Of a stretch of DNA of 64,000 nt, positions 13,308-24,274 are shown in pieces; positions within the stretch are counted from its first letter, which is position 1; each line of letters begins with the position of its first letter. Made by a program: the position numbers and the translations under genes. The DNA comes from Triticum aestivum (Eukaryota; Streptophyta; Magnoliopsida; Poales; Poaceae). The stretch covers positions 34,942,613 to 35,006,612 of the forward strand of contig NC_057814.1 in the NCBI RefSeq assembly GCF_018294505.1, given 5' to 3'. Under the pieces are notes generated by a model that did not search any database, was not told the DNA's origin, and was given only the letters and a program-made list of their open reading frames with translations.

Positions 13308-13453
13308 ATGCTCTCCACCGCACCAGTCCTGGCCGCACCGGCCGAGAAGGATCCGCTATTGCTCTATATCGCCACGACGCATGCTCTCCACCGCACCAGT
13401 CCTGGCCGCACCGGCCGAGAAGGAGCCGCTATTGCTCTATATCGCCGCGACCT
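13308..13453 (+). repeat. 73-bp tandem duplication in Gypsy 1 RT
   Basis: 13308-13380 is repeated at 13381-13453 with only a few base differences. Because 73 is not a multiple of three, it puts the first RT frame out of phase with RNase H. The frame starting in the second copy runs on through RNase H. Confidence 0.9.
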
Positions 13454-14324
13454 CGCGGATGGTCAGCACGGTGATGGTGGTGGAGCGACCAGAGAAGGAC
13501 AAGGTCCAAGCCGTCCAGCGTCCCGTCTACTACCTGAGCGAGGTGCTCTCCGCCTCGAAGCAGAACTACCCGCACTACCAGAAAATGTGTTACGGCGTGT
13601 ACTTCACCGCCAAGAAACTCAAGCAGTACTTCCAAGATCATGTCATCACCGTGGTCAGCACGGCTCCTCTCAGTGAGATCATCGGGTGCTGGGATGCCTC
13701 TGGCCGGATCGCCAAGTGGGCACTCGAGCTAGCCGGCCACACCATCCTCTACGAGCCCCGCACCACAATCAAGTCCCAGGCTTTGGCCGACTTCCTCGTC
13801 GACTGGACCAAGACCCAGTACCTGCCGCCGCCGCCAGACTCGACGCACTGGCGCATGCACTTCGACGGCTCGAAGATGCGACTCAGCCTAGGGGCCGGCA
13901 TCGTGCTGTCCTCCCCCAAGGGCGACCGGCTCAGATACGCGCTGCAGATCCACCTCGCCACCTCCAACAACGTTGCCGAGTATGAAGCCCTTGTGCACGG
14001 CCTCCGGCTTGCCAAGGAACTCGGCATCCGATGCATCCTATGCTACGGTGACTCGGACCTGGTGGTGCAGCAGAGCTTCGGCGAGTGGGACGCCCACGAC
14101 TCCAACATGGTGAGCTACCGCTTCCTCGTCCAGAAGTTGTCCGGATTCTTCGCGGGCTGCGAGTTCCTCCACATCCCGCGCAAAGAAAACGAAGCGGCCG
14201 ACACACTCGCCAAGATCGCCTCGTCCCGGCAGTCCATTCCGTCTGGCGTCCCCCTCGAGCATCTGCACAAACCGTCCATCAAGCCGTCTCCGGACTCTGA
14301 GTCCATCCACGTCCCAAACGACCC

Positions 14325-14530
14325 GGCCACGCCTCAACCCGGCCCGGGGACTGCTCCGACCGACCCGGCCACGCCTCTACCCGGCCCGGGGACTGCTCCG
14401 ACCGACCCGGCCGCGCCTCAACCCGGCCCGGGGACTGCTCCAACCAACCCGGCCGCGCCTCAACCCGGCCCGGGGACTGCTCCAGCCAGCCCGACCACGC
14501 CTCAACCCGGCCCTAGGGCCGCTGAACCCG
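14325..14530 (+). repeat. 42-bp coding minisatellite in the RNase H-integrase linker
   Basis: There are about four to five copies of a 42-bp unit encoding DPA(T/A)P(Q/L)PGPGTAPT-like residues, in frame. The linker grew by unit duplication without breaking the frame. Confidence 0.85.
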
Positions 14531-15090
14531 GCTCGGGGGCTGCCACTCCGGAACCCATCGTGATGGCCGTCCTCGCCGGGGTCGCGGCACCATCCTTGGC
14601 CCTGCCCATCTCGGAGTTCCTGGAAAACGGGGTCCTTCCCATGGACGAGACCGAAGCTCAGCAAGTGCAGCGCCGGGCGTCCGCTTACAGCATCATCAAC
14701 AACGAGCTCGTCAAACGCAACTCTACCGGCGTATTCCAACGTTGCGTCGAGCAGGACAAGGGCATTGAGATCCTCCTCGACATACACCAGGGCGAGTGCG
14801 GGCACCACACCACCTCGCGGTCCCTGGTGGCCAAGGCTTTCCGCCATGGTTTCTACTGGCCCACGGCCCTCGAAGACGCAGGGTCGCTCGTCCTTAAGTG
14901 TGGAGGATGCCAACGCTTCTGCAAACGCAGTCACCAGCCGGCGTCGGCACTCCGGACCATCCCGATCGCCTGGCCCTTCGCGGTCTGGGGACTCGACATG
15001 GTGGGGCCTTTCAAAACCGCTCGAGGCGGCATGACGCATCTGCTGGTGGCAGCGGACAAGTTCACCAGAGCCTTCGCCGTCAGAATCGCG

Positions 15091-15345
15091 GGGGAGGGGG
15101 GGAACCTGAAGGGGGGAAGGTTGCAGGAAAACGGCTCCAAAAACGAAAAGCAAAGGCGAAGACATTCACGCAGATCATGCATCATAAATTTAAAACAGGC
15201 CCAGGGCCAGAGTTCATTACACCCAGTCAACCCCCAGTGGTCGGTGGACCTGCTACCTAACAGAAATCTATGATAAGTTAAAAATTCAGGTGTCCCCATC
15301 GCCGGTTCGCTCAGCTCCCGGGTCCGCTGAGGTGCCGGTATCTTC
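15091..15345 (+). other. Gypsy 1 region between truncated integrase and antisense gene
   Basis: A G-rich stretch (15090-15125) marks the place where integrase homology ends. Gypsy 2 integrase continues for several hundred more residues at the equivalent place, so a deletion or replacement happened here. No gene is recognised in the remaining bases. Confidence 0.6.
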
Positions 15346-18300
15346 CTACCCGGCGTCCGCGTCGCGGTAGAAGCCCGTCTCCTCAGAACTGCCCTCCGGG
15401 TCGTCTAGAAGCAGGCCGTAGTCGTCTGCAGGCACGACTCCACCGTCTTCCTCCCGCTCCGGCCAGAACTCGTCGTGGAAGGCGAACCCAACAATATAGC
15501 TGGCCCGGATGCCAAGACATCGCGAACCGGAGCGCCATCTCGGCGCCAGCACGGGTGGCGGAGACTCGCCAATCATGGAGCCGCTCCGGACCCGCCTCCA
15601 GCCAGCGCGCCAGCCGCGTGAAGCTACTTGGCGCAACGGAACCCGGCCAAAGGGCCGCCGTCATCGCCGCGCCGGCCTAAAAAAGCCGCCCCATCTGTTC
15701 GCTCAGAACTCGCAGGCGGGCCTCGGCAGCTGCGACGATCTCCGGGAAGGTCCAGGCCACCCGTGGGTCCGTCCCAGAGCCGACGATCCCTTGTGGGTCG
15801 CGCTGGAAGCGGACCGCCTCCTCCGCCAGCTGGCACGTCTCCGGGAAGGCCATTGCCAAGAAGAAAAGCAAGTCAGAAGGAAGTTACTAAGGAAGAAGAG
15901 CCGGAGTCCCAACCCGGCAACGACAAAATTCAAGAAAAGCACTTACTGGAGAAGGACTCTTCCAGGTGCTGCACTTCAAGCAACGTACCACGCCGCTCCC
16001 GGGCAATAGTGCGGTCGCGCTCCTCCAGCGCCTTCTCCAGGTCGGCGACCTTAGCAAGGGCCGCCTTCAGCTCGACGTCCTTGTCCTCGGCCGCCTTCAC
16101 GGCCTCTTCACGGAGCCGGGTCTCCCCCTACCGGGTCTCCTCCGCCGTGGCCGCCAGCGCCTTCAGGCGCTCCACCTCGGTCTGGAGTTGCCCCTTGTCA
16201 TCGGCCAGCTTGCCGCGCTGCTGGTCCGCCTCGGCAAGGGCCCGCTGCGCCTCCACGACCTTGGCAGCCTCCGCCTTAAGACACTCCACCTCGGCCTCGA
16301 GGCGGCTCTTGTCGCCCGCCAGCTGCTCCTACAGCCGGCTGGCTTCGTCGAGCACCTGCCGGGCTCCCGTCGCCTCCGCCTTCGCCTTCTCCACCTCGGC
16401 CTCGAGCCGGCCGACGTCTACGACAAGCCGGTCATAATGAAAACCGGCCCGGATCAGCCGGGTCCTCCAAGACAGCACCTCGGCTGCAGAAGAAAAACTC
16501 AGCAATAAAGTATTGTTTTTAGATTCGACCCAACTGCTACGCAATTGGCCCAAATCTCGGGGGCTACACCTAGTGGGTGCGGTAGCGCGCCCCCACTAGA
16601 AAAGAGCATGAAGAAAAAGTACCTGCCGCGGCGCGGAGCTCCTCCTCCTTGGCGGCGAGCCTCTCCTTGAGACGCCGATGCGTCTCAAGGAGCCGGTTGA
16701 AGACATTGACCCGGTAGGAGTCAAGTTGCTACACAAGGAAACAATCAGCGTAAGACAGCAGGATAAGATTCGACCCAACTGCTACACAGTTGGCTCGAAT
16801 CTCGGGGGCTACACCCAGTGGGTGCGCTGGCGCGCCCCCACAATGGAAAAAGCAATGAAAAGAAAAGCAGAACGCAAACGGAGCGAAGACGGTGCGCTCC
16901 ATCTCCCGCGTCGCCTTAACCTCGGCCTGGGCGAAGGCCTGGATCCGGTCCGTCCGCCCCCGCAGGCGAAGGGTCACGGCGGCCATCGCCGCCTCCTCCT
17001 GGGTCGGCGGACCGAAGAAGACCTCGCCGGTCCCGCTCCGCGAAGGCGGCGGCTCGGCGACCCGGCGCCCGCCGGACCTGAGCACCAGGGCGTGCTCTCT
17101 GCCGGCCGCCTCCCCCGAAGCTGGCGCCTTCTCCGGCGCCCTCTCCGACGCCCTCTTCGGCGCCAACGCCGGCTCAGTGGGCAGAGCGGCTTGAGGCCCC
17201 GCCACCGCCAGCGCCTCGCCCGCCGGCGCCCGGGACGCCTCCTCCGGCGCCGCTCGCGCCGCGTCCTCCAAGATGGCGTCGCCACAGCCCCCATCAGCCC
17301 CCTCCCGATCGACCACGTCGGTCCGCGGTGGGGTGTCATCCCCGACGACCACGACCTCCTGGTCGAGGTCCATCACATCCGCATGGCCGCCTTGGCCGTG
17401 CTCCCTGTCCGACGCCGGCACGAAGACCATCGTCGCCACCACCGTCCCCGCCGGCATCTCCGGCCACGCCGCCTCCTCGCCGGCTTGCGCCCACGCCATC
17501 GCAGCGTTGACCCAGGCCTGGGTCTACGCCGACTCCAGCTCCGCCTGAGCCCGGTTCCGGTCCCGCCAGGCCAGGCCCTCGGCGTCGGCCGGGTCCAGAC
17601 CAAGGTCCGAGTCCACCGGCGCCTCCTCCTCGTCTCAGTCGATGGTGCCGGATCGGCTCCTCTGGAACGCGCCACCCTCGGCGGACAAGGCATCCGCCGC
17701 CGCCAGCGCCAGCGAGCGGCGACCTGAAGCACAAGACAAGAAACAATCACGCCGAGTCGAGCGGAGTCACTCAGCAACTCGGCTCAGGCAAAGAAAGTTA
17801 CTTACCCCGGCACTACCGGAACGGCGGGCCTTTCTACCCTCTCCTGTGGAGCGCCGCGCCTCCTCTTGGCAGGCGACTTCGCACCCCCAGCCGGGTCCGC
17901 CGCGCGCTTCGCGGTTGGGCCCGCGGCGGGACGCTGTCCTTCCCGTGTGGGCGCCGCGCTGTCGCCACCCCCCCGAGACGACCCGGCTCCGGCCACGCCG
18001 CCGCCTCCTCCAACCGGCGCCGCTGCATCAACGAATCACGTCAGCATCCCCAAAGCCGTCCCGCAACCGGCGACTCAAGCAACACAAACAAGCCTCACCT
18101 ACTCGGCGCCCTGCGCCCGTGTCTGCGGCCGTCACCTCCCCTCCGCCATGGGCCTCGGGCTCCTCCGAGGCGACCCGCACCACCTGCGCCCGCGCCCGGT
18201 CGTAAGGATGCCAGATGGTGTTCAGAAGCACCTCGCGTCGGAACGAACGAGAAGATAAGCAGCAGCGAAGTACGGGGACCAGGGACTCACCAGCGGTGCC

Positions 18301-19139
18301 GGGTCCGAACGGCTGTACGGGGCCTTCCCGAACTCCCAGTTCACCCCCAAGTTGGCCTTGGAGATGTCATTAACCCGGCACGCAACTTGGTCCACCGCCA
18401 ACTGCGTGTTCGCCATGCGGTTGGGATCTTGGAGGCCGGTCATCTGACCGATGAGATGACTGCCCTGCTGCAGCGGCAGCACCCGCCGGGAGGTAAAGGC
18501 GGCGATGAGGTCGGTGCCGGTGAGCCTCTCCCACTCCTTCATCACCCACACCCGCTCACAGAGGTTGAGCACCTCCTGCGACAGGTGCTTGGGGTAATAC
18601 CCCCAGTTCTGCTTCCCCCACGGCGGCGAGTTGATGAACGGCGGGAGGTTGATGCGGTCCTCATCGAGGTTGCAGACGTAGAAGAAGGAATTCTGCCATT
18701 TCTTGGCAGAATCCTCCAGCGGCACCTTCGGGCAGTCGGCGCCCGACCGCTTGGAGATGACAGCCGCCCCACACTCGGACATCTCCCCGGCCTTCGGCCC
18801 CTGCTACTTCAAGGAGAAGAAGTGCACCCAGAGGTCGATCGAAGGCTCGACCCCCAGGTACCCCTCGCATAGGGTAACCAAGCCGGACAGCTGCACGATG
18901 GCGCCGGCACCAAGATGGTGGGGCTGGAGCCCGAAGAACTCCAAAAAGTCGCGGAAGAAGCCGCTCGCGGGAAGCCCAAACCCGCGCTTGAAGTGCGGTA
19001 GGAAGACCACCCGCTCCGAGCCCTCGGGCCGCGGCTCCCGCTCGCCCTGCGGGAGGCGCACCTCGACCTCCTCCGCCCTCGGCAATCGCCTGGTGTCGTG
19101 GAGGTAGGCGATGTCGTCGGGGGTGACGGTGGAACCCAT
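15346..19139 (-). pseudogene. Gypsy 1 antisense gene ('putative gypsy type transposon' domain, coiled coil)
   Basis: The first exon (about 18291-19139) starts at an ATG (MGSTVTPDDI) and encodes the domain often annotated in grass genomes as putative gypsy type transposon, with HFKRGFGLP and GVEPSIDLW. It has an in-frame TAG at 18804-18806 and ends at a good splice donor (GTGAGT). Downstream pieces (about 15350-18230) encode charged coiled-coil rod sequence (repeated EVERLKA-type heptads, 16050-16480) with further TAG codons, and an acidic C-terminal part (DEFWPEREED). The gene opposes gag-pol, as in Gypsy 2. Its role in the element is not established. Exact internal exon borders cannot be fixed by eye. 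Confidence 0.7.
16522..16841 (-). repeat. Duplicated 75-bp hairpin motif in antisense-gene introns
   Basis: 16522-16597 and 16767-16841 share about 75 bp: gattcgacccaactgcta, a short loop, then the return arm and gggctacacc-agtgggtgc-gcgcccccac. In the second copy the arms (15 bp) pair with one mismatch. Both lie between coding segments of the antisense gene, so each probably marks an intron. Confidence 0.75.
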
Positions 19140-19765
19140 CCACGATCCTAACGGCAACGCCATCGACCCGAGCGCGGGGAAAGAGGGAGGAGCAGAGGAA
19201 GAAGATGGCGAGAAAGCTCTGCTCAAGACTACGGGCGTCACGGCTAGCGGCGGTCGTCGGAAGCAGAGAGAGGATGAAGAGGCAGGGGGCGCGAGCGTGA
19301 ATGCTCTCTGCCGCCCCTTTCACCCCCAATTTATAAGCCACCGTTTGAAACGTGGGGAAGTGAGATCGTTTGCGTTCGCCCCTCCCACTTCCCCGCAATA
19401 AGTGCGCACGTACGCGTGCAGTAACTGCTTGGGGAATAGCAACCGACCCTCGGACGCCGCAATAAATCCGCGCGCGTGGGCCAAGGGCGCGCAGCGGCGG
19501 GCCCCTCGGGTCGTCGCCCAGTCCCGTCACGCGCGTGGCCTGTCAGGCCCCTCCGGCTCCCAGGCGCCACGTGGCGACTGCGCGAAGCCCGAAAGATTGC
19601 CCCAAGATTCGTCGAACTCCTCAGTTCCCGCCGCGGGCGGGATGCCGTGATCCGGCTTCTGGGAGCCGGTACACAGTGGGTGTTGCTAGACCCGGCGCTC
19701 ACCAAAATCTGCCTCTACAAGGGGGAAACTGCGAAGGCCCTCCCATCTGAAGTCGGTGGACCTTC
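19140..19765 (-). promoter_or_regulatory. Leader and promoter region of the Gypsy 1 antisense gene
   Basis: No gene is seen. The stretch lies upstream of the antisense ATG and contains a tataagcc-like sequence on the minus strand near 19330. It ends at the polypurine tract. Confidence 0.35.
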
Positions 19766-19767
19766 AC

Positions 19768-19782
19768 AGCTTCGGGGACTAC
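19768..19782 (+). other. Gypsy 1 polypurine tract
   Basis: agcttcggggactac directly precedes the LTR start tgtcgggggg. This tract-LTR junction is typical of this Gypsy lineage. Confidence 0.8.
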
Positions 19783-20766
19783 TGTCGGGGGGATGAACCC
19801 CAGGCAGGCAACGGAACCCGGATCCTTTAAAAAAACAACGGGGCCAGCATCGCCCCTCGATCCGGCTCGCCCTTGGCCGGGTCGCTCGACCCGGCCAGGC
19901 CCCGCGACCCGGCAGGATCAGCAACCCGGCCGGACTCCTCGACTCGGCCCCAACAACCAAGCTCAAGACTTCTCCAGCAAGCCAGGACCGCCCCTGGCGT
20001 GCTCTCCAAACCCGGCCAAGGGTCAGCGCCCGTCCTATCCTCGCCATACGATGGGATGAGTCTCCACCAACTGATGACCGAAGCCACAATGCCCCGCCCA
20101 TGCCTCTGGTCAGCCGGACGAGGCAACAGTGCCCTCCTACCCACTGACCAGGGCTGGCGTGGCAACAGTGCACCAGACGTCACCCATGACACCAGCATGC
20201 GGTGACCTGACGGAGCACCACTATGGATCGACTCGACCCGGCCACGCCCTGACGATCGACAAGACGGCGCACAGTACCCCCAGGCGCATGGGGCTCGCGC
20301 CCGGAGAACCCGGCAAGGCCTGGTACCCGGCGGGTCCCAGCGCCGGGTTCCTTGGACACTGACGACCCTGCCCTACAGCTTTGTAACATTACCATTGTAT
20401 CCCTGGGGGTTGACCTATAAAACCCCCCAGGAGCCCTCATGTATACGGGCGAACTCCTTAGCTCACTCATTCACACAGGCAACGCCACACACACCTAGCA
20501 AGCAACACCCGAGGAGAGGAAGCAGCCTAAGCCTTGGCCCGACCTCCTTCTTCCTCCATACAGCTCTAGGAGCAACTCTGTATTGCTACGTATAAACCAC
20601 ACTCGGCAGGACTAGGGGTGTTATCTCTCCAGAGAGCCCCGAACCTGGGTATATCTTGCGTCTCGCGCTCGCTCATGCCGACCTCGCCTCTGGAGCCCAC
20701 CAGTGCCCTCGAGCCTCCTCCTATCTTTAGCCATCCCATGGCATCTACCGTGCGCCCACCACGACA
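19783..20766 (+). repeat. Gypsy 1 3' LTR (984 bp)
   Basis: It starts TGTCGGGGGG and ends CCACGACA, giving TGTCG/CGACA inverted ends. The right junction is exact because Copia A gag resumes at 20767. A TATA-like box (tataaaacc) is at 20416-20424. Confidence 0.88.
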
Positions 20767-21483
20767 GACTGGGTCCGTAACTTGAGGATTATCCTCATTG
20801 TTGCACAGAAGAATTACGTCCTGAAAGCACCGCTAGGTGCCAAACCCGCTCCTGGAGTAACTCCAGACGTTATGAACGTCTGGTAGAGCAAAGCTGATGA
20901 CTACTCGATAGTTCAGTGTGCCATGCTTAACGGCTTAGAACCGCGACTTCAACGACGTTTTGAACGTCATGGAGCATATGAGATGTTCCAGGAGTTGAAG
21001 TTAATATTTCAAGCAAATGCCCGGATTAAGAGATATGAAGTCTCCAATAAGTTCTACAGCTGCAAAATGGAGGTGAATAGTTCTGTCAGTGAACATATAC
21101 TCAGAATGTCTGGGTACCACAATCACTTGACTCAACTGGGAGTTAATCTTCGTGTTGATAGTGGCATTGACAGAGTTCTTCAATCACTGCCACCAAGCTA
21201 CAAAAGCTTCGTGATGAACTATAATATGTAAGGGATGGATAAGACAATTCTTGAGCTCTTCGCGATGCAGAAGGCTACGGAGGTAGAAATCAAGAAGGAG
21301 CATCAAGTGTTGATGGTCAACAAGGCCACTAGTTTTAAGAAAAAGGGTAAAGGGAAGAAGGGGAACTTCAAGAAGAATGGCAAGCAAGTTGCTGCTCAAG
21401 TGAAGAAGCCCAAGTCTGGACCTAAGCCTGAGACTGAGTGCTTCTACTGCAAAGGGACTGGTCACTAGAAGCGGAACTGCCCC
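20767..21483 (+). pseudogene. Copia A gag
   Basis: It reads DWVRNLRII, then the Copia gag helical domain, Lys-rich linker and zinc knuckle (CFYCKGTGH). Relative to Copia C there are three in-frame stops: TAG 20884-20886 (Gln), TAA 21229-21231 (Gln) and TAG 21466-21468 (the Trp inside the zinc knuckle). The gag N-terminus was cut off by the Gypsy 1 insertion. Confidence 0.88.
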
Positions 21484-23140
21484 AAGTATTTGGCGGATAA
21501 GAAGGATGGCAAAGTGAAAGGTATATTTGATATACATGTTATTGATGTGTACCTTCCTAATGCTCGAAGTAGCGCCTGGGTATTTGATACTGGTTCTGTT
21601 GCTCATATTTGCAATTCGAAACAGCGGCTATGGATTAAGCGAAGATTTGCTAAGGACGAGGTGAGGATGTGCGTGGGAAATGGTTCCAAAGTCGATGTGA
21701 TCACCGTCGACACCCTACATCTACATCTACCTTTGGGATTAGTTTTAGACCTGAATAATTGTTATTTGGTGCCAGTGTTAAGCATGAACATTATATCTGG
21801 ATCTTGTTTGATGCGAGACGGTTATTCATTTAAATCAGAGAATAATGGTTGTTCTATTTATATGAGTAATATCTTTTATGGTCATGCACCCTTGATGAGT
21901 GGTCTATTTTTGTTGAATCTCGATAGTAGTGATACACATATTCATAGTATTGAAGCCAAAAGATAATAATGATAGCGCAACTTATTTGCGGCACTGCCGT
22001 TTAGGTCATATTGGTGTAAAGGACATGAAGAAACTCCATGCTGATGGGCTTTTGGAATCACTTGATGCTTGTGAACCATGCCTCATGGACAAGATGACTA
22101 AGACTCCGTTCTCCGGAACAATGGAGCGAGCAACAGACTTGTTGGAAATAATACATACTGATGTATGTGGTCCGATGAGTGTTGAGGGTCGTGGCGGGTG
22201 TCATTATTTTCTGACCTTCACAGATGATTTGAGCAGATATGGGTATATCTACTTGATGAAACATAAGTCTGAAACATTTGAAAAGTTCAAAGAATTTCAG
22301 AGTGAAGTGGAAAATTATCGTAACAACAAAATAAAGTTTCTACGATCTGATCGTGGAGGTGAATATTTGAGTTATGAGTTTGGTCTTCATTCGAAACAGT
22401 GCGGAATAGTTTCGCAACTCACGCCACCTAGAACACCACAGCGTAATGGTGTGTCCAAACGTCGTGACCGTACTTTATTGGATATGGTGCGATCTATGAT
22501 TTCTCTTACCGATTTACCGCTATCGTTTTGGGGTTATGCTTTAGGGACGGCTGCATTCACGTTAAATAGGGCACCATCTAAATCCGTTGAGACGACACCA
22601 TACGAACTGTGGTTTGCCAAGAAACCGAAGTTGTCGTTTCTTAAAGTTTGGGGCTGCGATGCTTATGTGAAAAAGTTTCAACGTGATAAGCTCGAACCCA
22701 AATCGGATAAATGTGTCTTCATAGGATACCCAAAGGAGACTGTTGGGTACACCTTCTATCACAGATCCGAAGGCAAGATATTCATTGCTAAGAATGGATC
22801 CTTTCTAGAGAAGGAGTTTCTCTCGAAAGAAATGAGTGGGAGGAAAGTAGAACTTGATGAGGTAATTGTACCTGCTCCCTTATTGGAAAGTAGTCCATCA
22901 CAGAAATTAGTTCTAGTGATTCCTACACCAATTAGTGAGGAAGCTAATGATGATGATCATGAAGCTTATGATAAAGTTACTACCGAACCTCGTAGGTCAA
23001 CCAGAGTAAGATCCGCACCAAAGTGTTACGGTAATCCTATTCTGGAGGTCATGTTACTTGACCATGACGAACCTATGAACTATGAGGAAGCGATGATGAG
23101 CCCAGATTCCGCGAAATGGCTTGAGGCCATGAAATCTGAG
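21484..23140 (+). pseudogene. Copia A protease and integrase, up to the Gypsy 2 junction
   Basis: The protease site WVFDTGS is intact near 21580. A frameshift with a small deletion lies near 21960, where Copia C has extra residues. Integrase shows the His/Cys finger (HCRLGH...CEPC), the first Asp (HTDVCGP) and the second Asp (RSDRGGEY). The third catalytic residue is replaced: the codon at 22457-22459 is AAA (Lys) where Copia C has Glu. The sequence then enters the region before RT and stops at 23140. Confidence 0.88.
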
Positions 23141-23263
23141 CTTGTAGATAGATACGTTCAATATGCATTAGCCCCCAAGTGCCAAGTGTCTTTGCTTGGA
23201 AAACGCTTGGGACTTAAAATTTACATAGTAACTGTTCATGTCATAACCCGGAAATGTATGCAG
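23141..23263 (+). other. Intron remnant at the Gypsy 2 deletion edge
   Basis: A non-coding stretch ends in atgtatgcag, a good splice acceptor for the next exon. Its upstream exon is gone. Confidence 0.5.
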
Positions 23264-24274
23264 GCTGCTGGCAAGAAGCTAGAAGCTGACATGGCTGATC
23301 TCAAGAGCCGGCTGCAGATGCAAGAGATGGAGACCCGGAAGGCAAATGCCAAATTTGTGTCTAGCATCGCCGCTCAAGAAAAGCTGAAGACGGAGTTCGA
23401 TGCTGAGCGGAAGGCCTGGGCTGAAGAAAAGGCCGCACTGGTAACCCGGGCTGAACAGGCGGAGAAGACTCTCTCCGAGAAGACCGCCGAGCTCTCCGGC
23501 CTAAAGCGCCAGGTGTCCCAGATGGTGGCCACCATCTTCGGTAAGTCGCCTCACCGGCTTTCATCAAGTTCAGAATGTTTATATCTCATAATTCATCCTT
23601 GTCGCCGGCCTATCTGATTCTGTTAAACAGGTCCCAGAAGTGCCAACCTCAACCAGAGCGTGGTCACCAAGCTGAAGGCCGTGTATACCCTGGTGGAGCA
23701 GCTCTACACCGGGTCACAGCGTGCCTTAGCTGTGGTGGCCCTATCCAACGAGGTGCCGACTCACCTAGCAGAAGTCCAGCGCCGGCTCGCCGTTCTGCCT
23801 CAGCAGATCCAAGAGCTGCGACGGGCCTCTGCCAGAGCCGGAGCGATCGCCGTGCTGAGCCGGGCCAAGGCATTCCTGCCAGAGTTAGACCCGGCGGACA
23901 TCGCCCTTGGCTATCCAAGCCTGAAGGAAGACGGCTCAGCTTTTGATCAGAAGGACTTCGCAGCTTGTGTGAAGGCCGTACGCCCGGTGGCCATCCTTAT
24001 CGGGAACGACACAGATCTGACCAAGTACCAGCCGGGCTACGATGCGGAGAATCAGAGGATTCCAACCCCTCGCTATGAAGCCCTCAACTTGATCCCGCCG
24101 GCTCGTCAGCACACTTTCGCCCCGGAGATTGACCCGACGGGGTTAATTGACAAGGAAGCCCAATTCGAAGCTCTCAGCGGCATCGACTGGAAGTCATCAA
24201 CTTTCCAGGTCTTGGGATCAGCCGGAGGAGAAGATAGGAACGAGCCGGAGACTTCGACTCAGCAAGCGTCGTAA
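23264..24274 (+). pseudogene. Gypsy 2 antisense gene, last two exons
   Basis: Exon 23264-23540 encodes a coiled coil (LEADMADLKS... heptads). It ends at donor GTAAGTC (23541). The intron 23541-23630 ends in tgttaaacag. Exon 23631-24274 continues in frame (PRSANLNQ...) to a TAA, with a helical start and a C-terminal region containing IDPTGLIDKE. No stop or frameshift is seen in what remains. The N-terminal part with the gypsy-type domain seen in Gypsy 1 is deleted. The conserved frame suggests the protein mattered to the family. Confidence 0.75.

Larger units (their letters stand above)
12549..15090 (+). pseudogene. Gypsy 1 RT (rest), RNase H and truncated integrase
   Basis: RT motifs are clear: VHPEWLAN-like lead, DY-LNKACPKDPF, and the catalytic YVDD at 12924-12935. 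There is an in-frame TAG at 12825-12827 where this family normally has Trp. A 73-bp tandem duplication (13308-13453) then shifts the frame. RNase H follows, with acidic residues in DGS, EYEAL, DSDLV and EAADTLA contexts (about 13860-14220). Next come a Pro/Gly-rich repeat linker (about 14320-14530) and the HHCC zinc finger of integrase (about 14790-14920). The first catalytic Asp of integrase (GLDMVGP) is present near 14995, but sequence after about 15085 no longer encodes integrase. Confidence 0.88.
8528..20766 (+). mobile_element. Gypsy 1: LTR retrotransposon with antisense gene, 5' end off-window
   Basis: The order is gag, protease, RT, RNase H and partial integrase on +, then a multi-exon gene on -, then a 984-bp 3' LTR. 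This resembles Tat/Grande-like Gypsy elements that carry an antisense gene of the 'putative gypsy type transposon' family (PF04195 as I recall). The 3' LTR is followed at 20767 by Copia A gag, so Gypsy 1 is inserted there; gactg is the likely TSD, with its other copy off-window. It is interrupted by Copia B at the left and by a solo LTR at 10374-12543. It is defective: frameshift, stops, a duplication in RT, and loss of most of the integrase core. Confidence 0.88.

Noticed and set aside
15600..18260. Long plus-strand frames in the Gypsy 1 3' region
   Set aside because: These are GC-rich shadows of the antisense gene. Coding-like motifs appear only on the minus strand.
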